A program made the position numbers and the translations under genes. The notes beneath the pieces were generated by a model. That model was not told where the DNA came from, did not search any database, and was given only the letters and a program-made list of their open reading frames with translations. A stretch of 63,065 bases of DNA from Stentor coeruleus (Eukaryota > Ciliophora > Heterotrichea > Heterotrichida > Stentoridae): contig MPUH01000350.1 of NCBI GenBank assembly GCA_001970955.1, positions 1-63,065 on the forward strand, read 5' to 3'. The first letter of the stretch is position 1. Each line of letters begins with the position of its first letter. Below are positions 32,490-43,717 of the stretch, piece after piece.

Positions 32490-32942
32490 ATGAGAGCTTC
32501 TTACAAATACCCTTATCTCTCTATATTCATCATAAGTTATTACTTTCTAGAGCATGAAGGGTATTATTACAAACTTAAAAAGTACTTCAGCTCTTCAGAA
32601 ACCACATCAGCCAGCTACATAATTCGTTTTAATGATGAGAACTTCTCTTCATTAGCTAAAGCTCCAGGACGTAAAGCTTTAGTTTATTTTTATGATAATC
32701 CAGACGAGTCTCAAATTTTGACACTACAAAAAATCGCTAGAGGTTATAAAGAAAAACTTAGAAGTCCAATAATTTTTGCTGATGTGAAGTGTGAGAAAGG
32801 ACTTAGTGTTTGTGATAATGTCTCTAGACCTTGTTTAGCATTTTTTCATGAAGGGAATATGATACGAAGGACAAATGAACAGATTAGCAAAAAAACTGTG
32901 AAAAAAATCCTCAAAGCTGACCCGTCTAGTGGAAATAAGTAG
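32490..32942 (+). CDS. Thioredoxin-fold-like protein, no CxxC
   Basis: 150 residues. An N-terminal hydrophobic segment (about 6-20) may be a signal or anchor. Residues 55-140 look like a thioredoxin fold: KALVYFYDNPDE, PIIFADVKCEKG, a Pro-containing turn (RPCLAFFHEG), and a final helix. The redox CxxC is absent; VKCEKGLSVC holds two Cys at a different place. It could be a PDI-like or peroxiredoxin-like remote member. Unclear whether it works with the gene 47 bp upstream; both have TATAAATG starts. Confidence 0.65.
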   Translation: MRASYKYPYLSIFIISYYFLEHEGYYYKLKKYFSSSETTSASYIIRFNDENFSSLAKAPGRKALVYFYDNPDESQILTLQKIARGYKEKLRSPIIFADVKCEKGLSVCDNVSRPCLAFFHEGNMIRRTNEQISKKTVKKILKADPSSGNK

Positions 32943-33406
32943 AGTATTTTTTTTAATGATAGGCTTAGATGAGGATTTTGAAGATTTTTTTTACATTTTT
33001 GAGTTGGCATTTTTTATAGGTTTAGGAGTTGGGGTTGGAAGGAATTTTTTGATGATTTTTATAGGATCGTTTAAAGTTGTGAGGAGGATTTTTAGCGGAG
33101 GCTAGGTGTAAGAGTTTTTGTTATGGAATGGGTAATGGTTTAAAAAGTGTGAGGATTTTAGAGTTATAGAATTGTGTAGGATTTAAGAGATTTTTTGAGT
33201 TTCATGAAGTAAAAGGGAGAAAATTAGCTTATCTGAATCATTGACAATATTTTATTCTTTCATAATAAATCTTTTTTTCCCTCGAGTCCAACCTATTAAA
33301 ATCTATAATAAAATCTTTATCATAATCTTCAACCGCCTAAACTATTCTATCATCTATCACCAAATAATAATTCTAAAAACCTAACCAAAACAATATTAAA
33401 TTAACT
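32943..33406. other. Convergent intergenic region with skew switch
   Basis: 33001-33060 has 19 G and 1 C; 33301-33360 has 15 C and 1 G. No gene. Confidence 0.7.
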
Positions 33407-33895
33407 TTAAAAAACTAAGCAGTCCCCAGAGCAATGACACAACTCCTTCTTTTTTTTAACCGTTTCCTTATAAAATTCATTCTTAAACTGTTTTTCTTTA
33501 ACAATATTATTCAGTTCTTCGGTTTTATCAACAATTCGTTTGAGGCATCTATTATTACTTTCAATTATTGACTCCATTGTTAGAATTTTTGTCTTCATAT
33601 CTTCAAGTTGTGATGCTATCTCAAGATTATACTCAGGACCTGATCTAGAAATTATTGATAAATTGCTAAATCTTCTTGACATGTTAGATATTGAACTTCT
33701 CCTTGATGAATTTAAGGGCAATACAGAGCTTTGATGAGAAAACTCTATTTCAAACGATTCAGTGCCATTAACTTCAATAAAATAGTTTGTTGGACTACCT
33801 ACAGGTGATGCTACTGTAGAAGGTATGTGGAGTCTTTCTGTTAATGTGTTATTTTCGGTTTTTTTCATTATCGACTCTTCACTAGGTAAGGACAT
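33407..33895 (-). CDS. Coiled-coil protein ending in a CaaX-like tail
   Basis: 162 residues. A Ser/Thr-rich first half with RRSSISNMSRRFSNLS (several basophilic kinase sites) is followed by a coiled coil (about 90-150). The C-terminus is CHCSGDCLVF: Cys-Leu-Val-Phe fits a prenylation box and the upstream Cys pair could be palmitoylated, a tail like those of small GTPases. Membrane attachment is therefore inferred. No known family. Confidence 0.7.
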   Translation of the reverse strand: MSLPSEESIMKKTENNTLTERLHIPSTVASPVGSPTNYFIEVNGTESFEIEFSHQSSVLPLNSSRRSSISNMSRRFSNLSIISRSGPEYNLEIASQLEDMKTKILTMESIIESNNRCLKRIVDKTEELNNIVKEKQFKNEFYKETVKKKKELCHCSGDCLVF

Positions 33896-35664
33896 TATAA
33901 TATATATAAAGATTAATGTAACTGAGTTTCATATTTTGGTTTATTTTATATCTTTTTTAAGCTAGAATAGGTTTAAATAGATTAATTAACAAGATATGAA
34001 AGTTGTGGAAGTTAATATATGGAACTGTTTAATTAGTGATCATATTTGTTAAAAAGCTATTCAAAATTCCAATTTATTATTTAGGTAAATATTTTTTTCA
34101 TATTAGATTATAGAAGAATGAAGTTATGGGTTATTAGGAAATACGATAGGAATTGAAATTTTTTAGCTAATTTTTTATGAAAATTAAGATTTTAGGCGAT
34201 TTTTTAAGTTTTTTTATTGGCTTAAGATGTGATAAAAAATATTTTTAAAGATTTTTGTCTGTTTATTTTAATATTTTTTTTGAATTAAGACTGGACTGCT
34301 ACATGATTTTTTGAATTAATTATATACTTTTTATGATTATTTTGGCGATGTTTATGTTTTTATAAGAGCAGAATATAGAAAAATAATTTTCAAAATATTG
34401 ATTTGTTATACAAAGAGGATAATTCTAATGAATGCAATAGTTTTTATTAAATATACAAAACTTAGTATCTATAGTAATGATTATAACAGATAATTTAAAG
34501 TTTTATACTTTATTTCTAGTAAATATTCAAAGAATTTTTCTAAATATATAAGTATTTAATGATACTTTATTTTAGGGAGTGCATTTCATCGAAATAAAAA
34601 CTAGTCAAAAAGTAGGTATAATATTTTAAATCCAAAATCAAAGTTTTAGATATTTTTTTATACCTAAATAGCTTAAATCAAATTTAAAGCTTAATTTGTT
34701 ATACATTCACATTATTACCGTAGCATAGGAGGATAACAAAAAATAATTTCAAAAGTTTTAAATATAATCTTTAGCTTTTTATAACATAATATTTTTATGA
34801 TAAGTTTCTAATAATCTAATATAAAAAACAGTATCTACGTAGAAAATCCCTACNCAACTGGGGTAGACTTTAATGATATTGTTAATTTATTTAAATCTTT
34901 ATTTATCCTAAAAAACAGTATCTACGTAGAAAATCCCTACGAATGCATAGAATTACTACTTGAAAATTATTTNTTATGATAAGTTTCTAATAATCTAATA
35001 TAAAAAACAGTATCTACGTAGAAAATCCCTACGAATGCATAGAATTACTACTTGAAAATTATTTATATCTCAAAAGCAAATTTCCAGTCGAAGATATGAA
35101 AAGTGCCTAGATGATTCATTTATACTTATAATCTAGCATATCATAGGTTATTTTTTAAAATTTAGAATTCAATACTTCAAAATCTTCCATGTAATATAAT
35201 TATTTACTCTAGTCTAAACATCATTATATCAAAAGATTGTATAAATTTTATATATATTTCTCTAAATTTTGTTATCTAGTCTTCTAATTACAAATATCTG
35301 TTTAGCTTTTATGTAAATTTATAGATTTATTATGATATGCGAAGATCAAAAAAGCAAAATATAATTTTCATATTTAAAAGGTAAACTATGAGCCTATTTA
35401 AATATAATAAACTTAAAACTTTTTTATGCAAAGGATATAAAATCAATGTTTTATTGTATAGGAAATATTCTGTTTTAAAAGTGTAGGATAATTCCTGACC
35501 TTTGATATATAAATATGCTACCATATGTTCATTAACCAAAATTGCATACTTTTATAGTTTAGTCTATATAATCTGATCATTTTGCATCATAAAAGAATTC
35601 AGCATTGCTTATTTTTAACATAAACTAAAACCCAAATCTAGTAAAACATTAAAAACCTAATACC
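33896..35664. other. Long intergenic region with collapsed repeat and two gap characters
   Basis: Nearly 1.8 kb without a supported gene. It contains three partial copies of one sequence (about 34796-35064) separated by single N characters at 34854 and 34973; real length and order are uncertain. The 69-codon ORF at 35330-35539 is AT-driven and unsupported. Confidence 0.7.
34796..35064. repeat. Overlapping contig-end copies around two Ns
   Basis: Left copy 34796-34853 and middle copy about 34910-34972 are both contained in the right copy 34974-35064. This suggests that the right copy is the true continuous sequence and the others are unmerged ends. Confidence 0.8.
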
Positions 35665-36141
35665 CTAAAAAATCGCACAATTACACGCTTCTTCTGCAGC
35701 TAACTTTTTCTCTTTAGCTTCAATAGCCATCAATTGGTCAACAAAATTTTTACTCGGAGCTGCCACAGAGTGAAATCTTTTAATATGATTTAGCGCTGAA
35801 TAATATTTATATCCATGCACCTCTATCATATAACCTATAGCAATTGAAACACTTCTTGATTTCCCATCATTGTCGTATAAAAGGGTATTTCCTTTTAATC
35901 TTTTAGCTTTTTTAATAAAATTCACACATGGGTTCATGATTTTTTCTAATTCGCAGGTTTTATTATCTTCTAAGTTTAGATGTAATGTTGTGAATTCTTT
36001 GTTGTGTTTACCTTTTATTTCTGCAGCACATACTATGATATGAGTTATGCCTGATCTTTTTAAAAGTCCTGGATTTGATGCTGCGAGTTTGTCGCTGATA
36101 AAAAGTCCTGGGAGGATTTGATGAAGGGTTTCTGTGAACAT
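35665..36141 (-). CDS. Dual-specificity-phosphatase-like pseudophosphatase with CaaX tail
   Basis: 158 residues with a DUSP fold (QILPGLFISDKLAAS, ITHIIVCAAE, a Leu/Asp-rich strand, then the P-loop region at 89-97). The active loop that should read H-C-x5-R is Y-D-N-D-G-K-S-R: Asp90 replaces the catalytic Cys and Tyr89 the His, while Arg96 and the following Ser are kept. Catalysis is therefore very unlikely, as in STYX-type pseudophosphatases that bind phosphoproteins. The C-terminus is CNCAIF; Cys-Ala-Ile-Phe is CaaX-like, so prenylation and membrane location are likely, as in PRL phosphatases. Confidence 0.88.
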   Translation of the reverse strand: MFTETLHQILPGLFISDKLAASNPGLLKRSGITHIIVCAAEIKGKHNKEFTTLHLNLEDNKTCELEKIMNPCVNFIKKAKRLKGNTLLYDNDGKSRSVSIAIGYMIEVHGYKYYSALNHIKRFHSVAAPSKNFVDQLMAIEAKEKKLAAEEACNCAIF

Positions 36142-37737
36142 TATTTATCAGTATTTTAAGGTAAATGCATTCGGATTTTGAATTTTTACATAAATGGATT
36201 AGACTATCGATATTTACGATATGATATTTTGTAATTTTTGTGTTTATGATTTAGAGATGATAAGAATTTTCTGGGTTTTTAAAGTTTTGCCTTAGGATGA
36301 GGCTAGATGTGTGAATTTGAAGTTTTGCAGAAGTTTGAATTAGAGGAGTTTAATCATTTTATATGAAGAAAAGACTGGTTAAAAGAAGCTGAAATTTAAT
36401 TTAGATTGTAAGATAAGTGTGAAGATTTTATTAGATATATTTTTGAGAATCAGAAATTTGTTTATGTCATTTTCAATTTAGTAATTAGATTTAGGATTTT
36501 ATAAATAGTGATATGAACTAGTAACTTATGTGAAAAAACTATTAATAATAAGTAGTAAAGCTTAAGATTGAAGATATAAATTTATTAAAAATATCAGAAA
36601 AACTACAGTATACTTAAATACAAAAATTCAGATGCAGAAATTTGTGGTAAGCATGTGAAAAGGAAATGTAATAAATGACAGGAAATAAGTTTATAAGAAA
36701 TATTATAAAAGCTTATTTCGAAAATGATATTAAGCATCAAGCCACTATTATAATCAAAAAAAAACCTGTATTAATTTCATGAAATTCGACTCTAATAATC
36801 ATTTTAATGCTAAATTTCATATAAAAATCACTTTATTTCGCCGAAAATCTTGTATCAAGCAATTCTGTTGTTAGTTTTTATATTTATCAACAAAATTTTA
36901 TTCATATATATAAAGATTTTTTTTTTAGCTATACCACTATTCATATATCATATAAATATATGCTTAAACTAATTATTATAATATAAAATACCTTAAATTA
37001 TACTAAAACTTCTTGATAAGAATCTTTTATTATTTTCTTAAATCCATTTAAATACTCTCTAATATTTATCTTTAATTATAATAATTATTGTCTATAGAGA
37101 AATATAATTTTTTTTTGGAGTAATAAACATTAGGCATATGCGAAATTGTATAAACACTATAAGATTTTGGTTAAATTTATGTATTTTTTGTGATAAGAAT
37201 ATTGATTGAGAATTTAAGTAAAATGTGAAGGATATAAGAGTATAAAACATATTTCATGGGAATAATCGTTTGTATTGTAAAAATATCCCCTTCAACAACT
37301 TTTATATATAAATTTTTTTTAGCATACTTAAATTCTCAAGCCTGCTATCATAAACACAAAAAAATTTATCTAAATTCACTTTTCATCATTCTAAAGCCTA
37401 ACTTCAATAATTTCTCTTAAAAATCCTGCGAAATCTTCCACCGATATAAAAATATTTCATATCCGCATTTAAAAAATCGAATCTAAACAATTTTACCTTT
37501 CTAAACATAAACCTATCCTATCATCAGCATCCATTCAAAAATCAAATTTCCCCATAGAATTCTAACACTTAATCCTAATCTTAAACCCCAAAAAAAAAAC
37601 AATATTTTTTCAAACACCCTATAAATCCAAAAACCCTCCAACAAAATCCTTTAATCCTTTTTCTTTCTTTATCAAACTATAATTTCATAATCTAAACTTC
37701 AATCAATCATATAATAAGCATAAAACCCACTATATAA
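36142..37737. other. Long divergent intergenic region
   Basis: About 1.6 kb without an ORF. G/T-rich on the left, A/C-rich from about 37300. No repeats or RNA genes seen. Confidence 0.6.
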
Positions 37738-40700
37738 ATGTTGGTTAAACTAAGAAGCATCACTGAAAAAGTTGCCACTTCCAGTCTAGGCCTTCATACA
37801 GAAATGCGTCGACTCGGTTTCAACATAAACTCTGATGACTTATCAAAATATCAAGCTTTAAAAGCATCTCTTGAAAAACAACCTATATACAATGATCCTT
37901 TATTCAATAATTATATCCTTGAAGTCCTTGCCAAAGCAGATAAAAATTTCGAAATCCCTTCAACTAGAGAAGATAGTCTAAAACTCTTCAGCGAGGCATT
38001 AAAAACTTTGAAATCTAAAAACGAATCTTTTATAGCCTTTACAAACATAAAATTGAATTCAACCCCTCTTCCATTAAATGATGTCATTTATGCGCTTAAA
38101 GAGTTGAAAGATCCTAATTATTTAGATCCAGAAATTTTTAGTAAATTTCTTACTATAGATGATTATAATATAAGAAACATTTTTGTAAACATAGGCAAAA
38201 ATTTCAATAGTTTCAATGTTGAATATGATGTTTTATATTTACAAGCTATCCTTGGTGTGGCGAGCACTATTAAAAAGAATTTGGTCAATGAAAAAATAAT
38301 GGAAATCGTAAAAAATATAGTTTTAAAAAACCAGGGGAAAACTATCACAAAGGAAAATTTTATACCACTTTTTAGGCTTATAAACACAATAAAAGAAATA
38401 GATGAGAACAATACAATTGATTTGAAAATACTTCAGAGCAATCTTAATGATATTTTACCTGATGACTGCAGTTTTATAACAGATAAATTTGATTTGTGCG
38501 ACTTGTTTTTATCTTTGAATCAAGATTCAATGAAATCAACTGCTTTTCAAGGTATTATTAAAGACATTATTAAAGTTATTGACGAAATTTCATATAAAAC
38601 AGTATTTGATATTGTTATAAAAATGGAAAAAATGGATATGAAAATCCCGTTTAAAGTTATTTTAAAATGCGAAGAAATCCCTATTGAAATGCTAAGAAAT
38701 TTCAAAATTCAAAAGGTTCTAGAAATCTCCTTATGCTTCGCAAAACAGAAAATATTTTCTGTGGATTTTCTTCAAAAGATATGCATTCAGTAATTTTTAT
38801 CTAGCTTTTGTCAATGTCTTAAATTCTCAAAACCCCACATCGAAGAAATTATTGATTCAATTTACAAATTCCACAAATACGAAATCTTCCCAATACTCTT
38901 ATCAACAGATGGAATAAATCAAGGTTTTCTTAATGCTTTTGATCAATATCCTACAAATATACAATTGAAACTAGCGGTATGTTTTTTACCTCATTTAAAT
39001 AATCAAGGAATTCTAAATAAACTTTTTGATAAAATCCAAGGTGGAGTTCTGACAACTTATGAAATCAAGTCAAATATCAATTTGATTATAGAATTACAAT
39101 ATACTATATTTAGAATGGTAGAAGAAGAACCGATATATAGTTATCAGTTTAATTCATATAAAATTATAGACAAACCAATTTTAGCAATTGTTTCTGAGAA
39201 ACTTAATAAGTTTATTAAATTAATATACCCAAAACATGCTATGGTTTATAAGTATTATACGTCATATATAACTAATGCACTTCCTGAGAATGATTTGGTT
39301 TCTGAGATTCCTGATGTAGAGTGTTTGGATTCATGGGGGAAAATGATTTGGCAGATAAAAGATAAAATAAGTGTTAATCCAGAAATAGTAAAAAAATGTA
39401 TTGAAATTGTTTTAAACAGCCCAACACCAAACATGGAAACTTTATATTATCTAACTTCAATTACTGGTAAAGACTCTGGAGTTCCTGTTGATAAAGTAGA
39501 TAAAGGGGATTTTTACTTACCAATACTATACAACCTACAAGAAAAACCAAATACATCAATTTCAGAACTTTCTTTTAATATTACATACTCAAAAATCCCA
39601 AGTGAAGCTATAGTTAAGACTATTATCATGTTGCAAAAGCTGAAATCATATTCATCTCTAAAATACGCAACACCTTTCCTTAGTTACTTTGATTCCAAAA
39701 ATCCAAGCCCATCAGCAGATTTAGTCCGTGAGCTTATCCATAGTCTTCATGAGGCAAATACCCCTTTTTTAAATTTCACTGCTATATCAATGTTTTTTGA
39801 TAAACATTATGGTAAATTAAATCCTCAAGACCATCAGCTTCTGTTTAATATTCTTGAAGACCATTCGGAAAATATAAATTCTGAATTAAAACTCAAACTT
39901 CAAAAAGCTATAGATGTAAAAGAAATCAACAAATTGCATCTTATTACTGAACTAGACCAGTTTAAAAAGTTCTTGTTTGAAGATAAAGAAAATGCTGCAA
40001 GTTCAATATTTATAGAAAACATGAATAAATATAAGGTTTTCTTTAGTGAAAAGATTAAAGCAATTATAAAAAATATAGAAAAATGCGAAAATAGTGAAGA
40101 GCAACTTGATACAATAAAAGAATTACTTGCTTTGAACTGTGATACTGCTGGGGATCCTCATGTTTTTAGCAGTTTGCATGGTTTAATAAACAAACTTGGC
40201 TTGTGGAACTCATTATCATTTGATGATTTACTAAATTACTATACTGTAGGAGCAGCAACATATAAAATGCCAGGTATATTCTTAACAGAAACAAAACAAA
40301 TCTACCCACAAAATCTTCAACAAAACTTCGAAAATGAGCTAAAAAATTTTATGGCCTCAGCCTCCATAAGCTGTAATGCCGATGAAACCCTTCAAAACAG
40401 TTCAATAGAAGGGAAAAAATGTTATAGAAGTTTTAAATATATAACTGAACTTGAACCAAGACATATTATCAGTAATGATGTTAAACAAAGGACTGAAATA
40501 GCAGAAATCATGATTGAACCCGAAATATCAACCAAAGAAATTTTAAATTTAATTAAAATCATAGCAATAGGAAATGCATACAATCTACCAATACCTCATG
40601 AAATAAAAAATTCCTTTGGCATGAATCATATGAAAAATAATAATTTTGAAAATGCTATAAGCTTTAAATCTCAGTTCAAAGAAATATTAGATAGAGTTAT

Positions 40701-40992
40701 TGAAGAATCTTATGAAATATTAAGAGTTAAAAATAATTTCACTAATGAGATATCGTGGATAGGGAATTATTGTGAGGTTAATAAGAAAATTATGGTGTTT
40801 TTGAATATAGAAAAAGATTATTATTATACGGAAAAACCTGGGTTTGAGTTGAATTTGCTTCAGAGGATTATTAGATATCAGTCAAGTAAATTGGCTGGGT
40901 ATAAGGTTGTTGATTGTCATTGGGAAACTTGGCAGAAACTTTTGGAGGAAGAGAAAGTAAGTCTGGTGAAAAGTTTTTTTGAAGTTAATTAG
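37738..40992 (+). CDS. Large helical protein with C-terminal RAP domain, two exons
   Basis: Two in-frame ORFs are bridged by a 15-nt intron (38790-38804); segments 37738-38789 and 38805-40992 give 1079 residues. Most of it is repeated helices, many with E/K-rich faces and runs such as NALKELKDPN, resembling helical-repeat RNA-binding proteins (FASTK or OPR type). The last 60 residues (YQSSKLAGYKVVDCHWETWQKL, then a helix rich in EEK) match the RAP domain. RAP proteins mostly act on organelle RNA; a mitochondrial rRNA or mRNA role is inferred. The N-terminus is basic and Ser-rich and could be a transit peptide. Confidence 0.82.
38790..38804 (+). other. 15-nt spliceosomal intron
   Basis: GTAATTTTTATCTAG, inside codon 351. 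It contains an in-frame TAA if unspliced; removal restores one 1079-residue frame. Confidence 0.92.
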
Positions 40993-41258
40993 TAATGGTT
41001 TAGATGGGAATATGCATATAGTAGAGATTTTAATAAGGGCTTTTTTTATAAGGTATAAGATAGGTTTGGTTGGAGGATTATTGAGGTTTTGTATAGATTT
41101 CATAGTGTGTTTTTAAAAAAATACAATACAAACTATCTAAAACCATAAAACCTATGGAAAGCCTAAGTCTTAAAACTCTAAAACTTAAATTTTTTTACTA
41201 CTAAAATCCTTTAGCTTCTGATATGTATATTTATAATTCTATTTTCTATTATATATCC

Positions 41259-42053
41259 ATGCAGAATTCCCGGACAACAAGCCTAGATGAATTTCCATCC
41301 CTCTCACCAAAGTTCCCAAAAAACTGGAAAAAAATGCAGCTCCAAGTGAACATGCAGAAAATTGAGAAGTACAACATGAGAAAGTGGATGAAAAATAGAG
41401 GTAATAAAGGGTCTAAACAAGAAACTGTTCAACGAAAAGATCTTCGTAAAGTGTTTGAACAATTAGATAAAGATCATTCAGGCACTTTATGCTTAGAAGA
41501 ATTATATGAACCACTTTTATCACTTGGCCTTGTAGAAAAGCGTCAAGAAGTTGAACAATTGATTGAATATATTGGGTCTAAAAGCTCAGGGATTATTGAA
41601 TTCCATGAGTTTTTAAGAGCTTTTGACTCAACTAGGGCTAAAAAACAAAGTAGGGTAAATACTCTTTTGAGAGATATGGAGAGAAATATTATCCTCAATC
41701 AGAAAACTGATTTACCTTTTAATTTGTGTATAAATAATCAAAGACGGAATTTAATGATGAATGCTTATTTAGGAGAATCAGCTCATGATAAAGAAAAAGG
41801 ACTTAAAGTTATCCGTGCATATGCGAATAATTTAGAATCAAATGGTGGCAATCCTACTAAGCTCCAGAGGATAATCTGGAGAAGGGCAAGTGATTATGCG
41901 AAAATAAACACTAGAATAACACATTATAAAAGCAAATTTGAAAACACGAGTCGTTTATCAAATGGCTCAAAATTAACCCGACTTGTGTCTTTTCAAAAAA
42001 GTCTTCCTTCGTTTATGTCTTCAAGATATCTACAAGAATATGACGACAATTAA
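41259..42053 (+). CDS. EF-hand protein
   Basis: 264 residues from this ATG (an in-frame ATG at 41223 would add 12 hydrophobic residues; the later start gives a hydrophilic N-terminus). One clear EF-hand, loop DKDHSGTLCLEE (Asp at 1 and 3, Ser at 5, Glu at 12), and a degenerate partner about 35 residues on. The C-terminal half is basic, with helical stretches. Likely a calcium-responsive cytoskeletal protein, like the many found in ciliates; partner unknown. Confidence 0.8.
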   Translation: MQNSRTTSLDEFPSLSPKFPKNWKKMQLQVNMQKIEKYNMRKWMKNRGNKGSKQETVQRKDLRKVFEQLDKDHSGTLCLEELYEPLLSLGLVEKRQEVEQLIEYIGSKSSGIIEFHEFLRAFDSTRAKKQSRVNTLLRDMERNIILNQKTDLPFNLCINNQRRNLMMNAYLGESAHDKEKGLKVIRAYANNLESNGGNPTKLQRIIWRRASDYAKINTRITHYKSKFENTSRLSNGSKLTRLVSFQKSLPSFMSSRYLQEYDDN

Positions 42054-42984
42054 ATTTATATAATTTCGTATAGATAATTAGGTTAATATCGTTTTTTATT
42101 AGAAATTATTATGAGATATTTGGAATTTTGCTTAGAAAATGTTTTTTTTGATTATTACCTTGAATATATTGCTTAGAGATATGAAATTTTTAGTTTTTTT
42201 TACATGATGTGAAGAAAACTATATAAAAAATGTGTTTATGATTTTCCCCACACCTAAAAAAATAAATTTGAAAATAAATCTTGGATTGCAGGAATTCCTT
42301 AGAGTTTTAGATAATGGGCTAACTTGAATTTCTTAGGTTTTCATCTCTTAAGCTTTATCACCCACATATTCCCCATGACTAAAAACAATTTTTAAAGAAA
42401 AAATATTATCTGATTCCATCATTTATCAAATAAAGTTTTAATTTATTTTGATACTAAAGATTTTTTTTAACCTTGTATATGCCTATTAAAATTATAATTT
42501 ATGAGGATTTATTATTTTGGAGTATTGAATGTAAAAAAAAATTACTCACTAATAAAGAAGGATTATTATAGTGAGTGAATTTATAATAAATGATTTACTG
42601 TATATCTCTATCATAGGAGATGCTGTATTTAACCACAATCAATATAAAATCCTTCACAACCAAGACAATCAAAGCAAAATACTTATATCAATCAAAAATC
42701 CTCAAAAAACTTAATATAACCTACATCTAATCTTTAATATTCAACCGATTCTATCATCGAAATACACAACTAATCTCCTTCCATATAAAAAAATCATCTC
42801 CTAAAACCCTCCCTTTACCAAAAACCATTAACCTCATCCGTCAAAACCATATCTCATTACAAATTTTCATTTCTATAACAAAATCTTCTCTATTTTCAAG
42901 TTAAACCCACAAAAAAACCTAATCATAAAAGCATATTTCCCATATTTCCTATATTCCAATATAATTTCTTTAAACTAATTTCAA
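42054..42984. other. Intergenic region between tandem EF-hand genes
   Basis: No ORF. G-rich left (42061-42180: 18 G, 6 C), C-rich right (42661-42780: 28 C, 4 G). Confidence 0.65.
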
Positions 42985-43434
42985 ATGAGTCTCTCTCCTA
43001 ATGAAACCAAAGATTTACAAGATGTTCTATCGATCTATGGTAACCCAAATACTCAAACAATCCCTACAAATATGCTTGGTCCAGCTTTAAGAGCAATGAA
43101 ACTTAATCCACTTGAAAGAGAAATCATCAGCTATATCACAGAATTTGATAGAGGAGGTAGTGGAAGTCTTACAAGAAATCAACTTGTGACAATATATTTA
43201 AGGAAAAAACAAGACTTAGATACTTATGAACAATTATTTGAAGCTTTTAAATTCCTAAATAAAGACAATTCTGGGTTTATTAGTGTTTCTGAGTTTAAAT
43301 ACTATATGTGCAAAATGGGCGAAACTATGACTGAAGTTGATGTTGATGATGTGCTGAAAACTTTAGAACCGGAAAACAATGGGAAAATCAATATAGAAAA
43401 ATTTGCTAGGGCATTGTTGAATCAGAGACCTTAA
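42985..43434 (+). CDS. Calmodulin/centrin-like EF-hand protein
   Basis: 149 residues, calmodulin-sized. Four EF-hand units are recognisable. Loop 2 is DRGGSGSLTRNQ (final Gln instead of Glu, weakened), loop 3 NKDNSGFISVSE (good, though Asn begins it), and loops 1 and 4 are degenerate. The MxxAFKFLNKDNSG block is calmodulin-superfamily. Not calmodulin itself; centrin-like or a myosin-light-chain-like regulator is possible. Confidence 0.85.
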   Translation: MSLSPNETKDLQDVLSIYGNPNTQTIPTNMLGPALRAMKLNPLEREIISYITEFDRGGSGSLTRNQLVTIYLRKKQDLDTYEQLFEAFKFLNKDNSGFISVSEFKYYMCKMGETMTEVDVDDVLKTLEPENNGKINIEKFARALLNQRP

Positions 43435-43717
43435 TATTATAATTAAGAGTTATGTTATAAGTGATGGATTTCCCGTATAAGTGTAAGACATTTTCTAAAA
43501 ATAAATTTTTATTTTGTAATGAATTTTTATCAAATAAAAAAGCCACTTATTATTTTTCACTATTATAATAATTATCTTCAAACATGAAAACTCAAAAAGT
43601 TTTCAAGTAAATTCTTATAGTCTGTTTTACAATTAGCATTCAAAAGTATTTAAGATTATTTGAAATTATACTAAATAGTTAATATATAATCGATAATATT
43701 AGATATAATCAATTGAA

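Noticed and set aside
35330..35539. 69-codon minus-strand ORF
   Set aside because: AT-driven, hydrophobic, no conserved feature, in a poorly assembled region.
37738..40992. Two separate genes split at 38793
   Set aside because: A perfect 15-nt intron joins them in frame; the helical composition is continuous.
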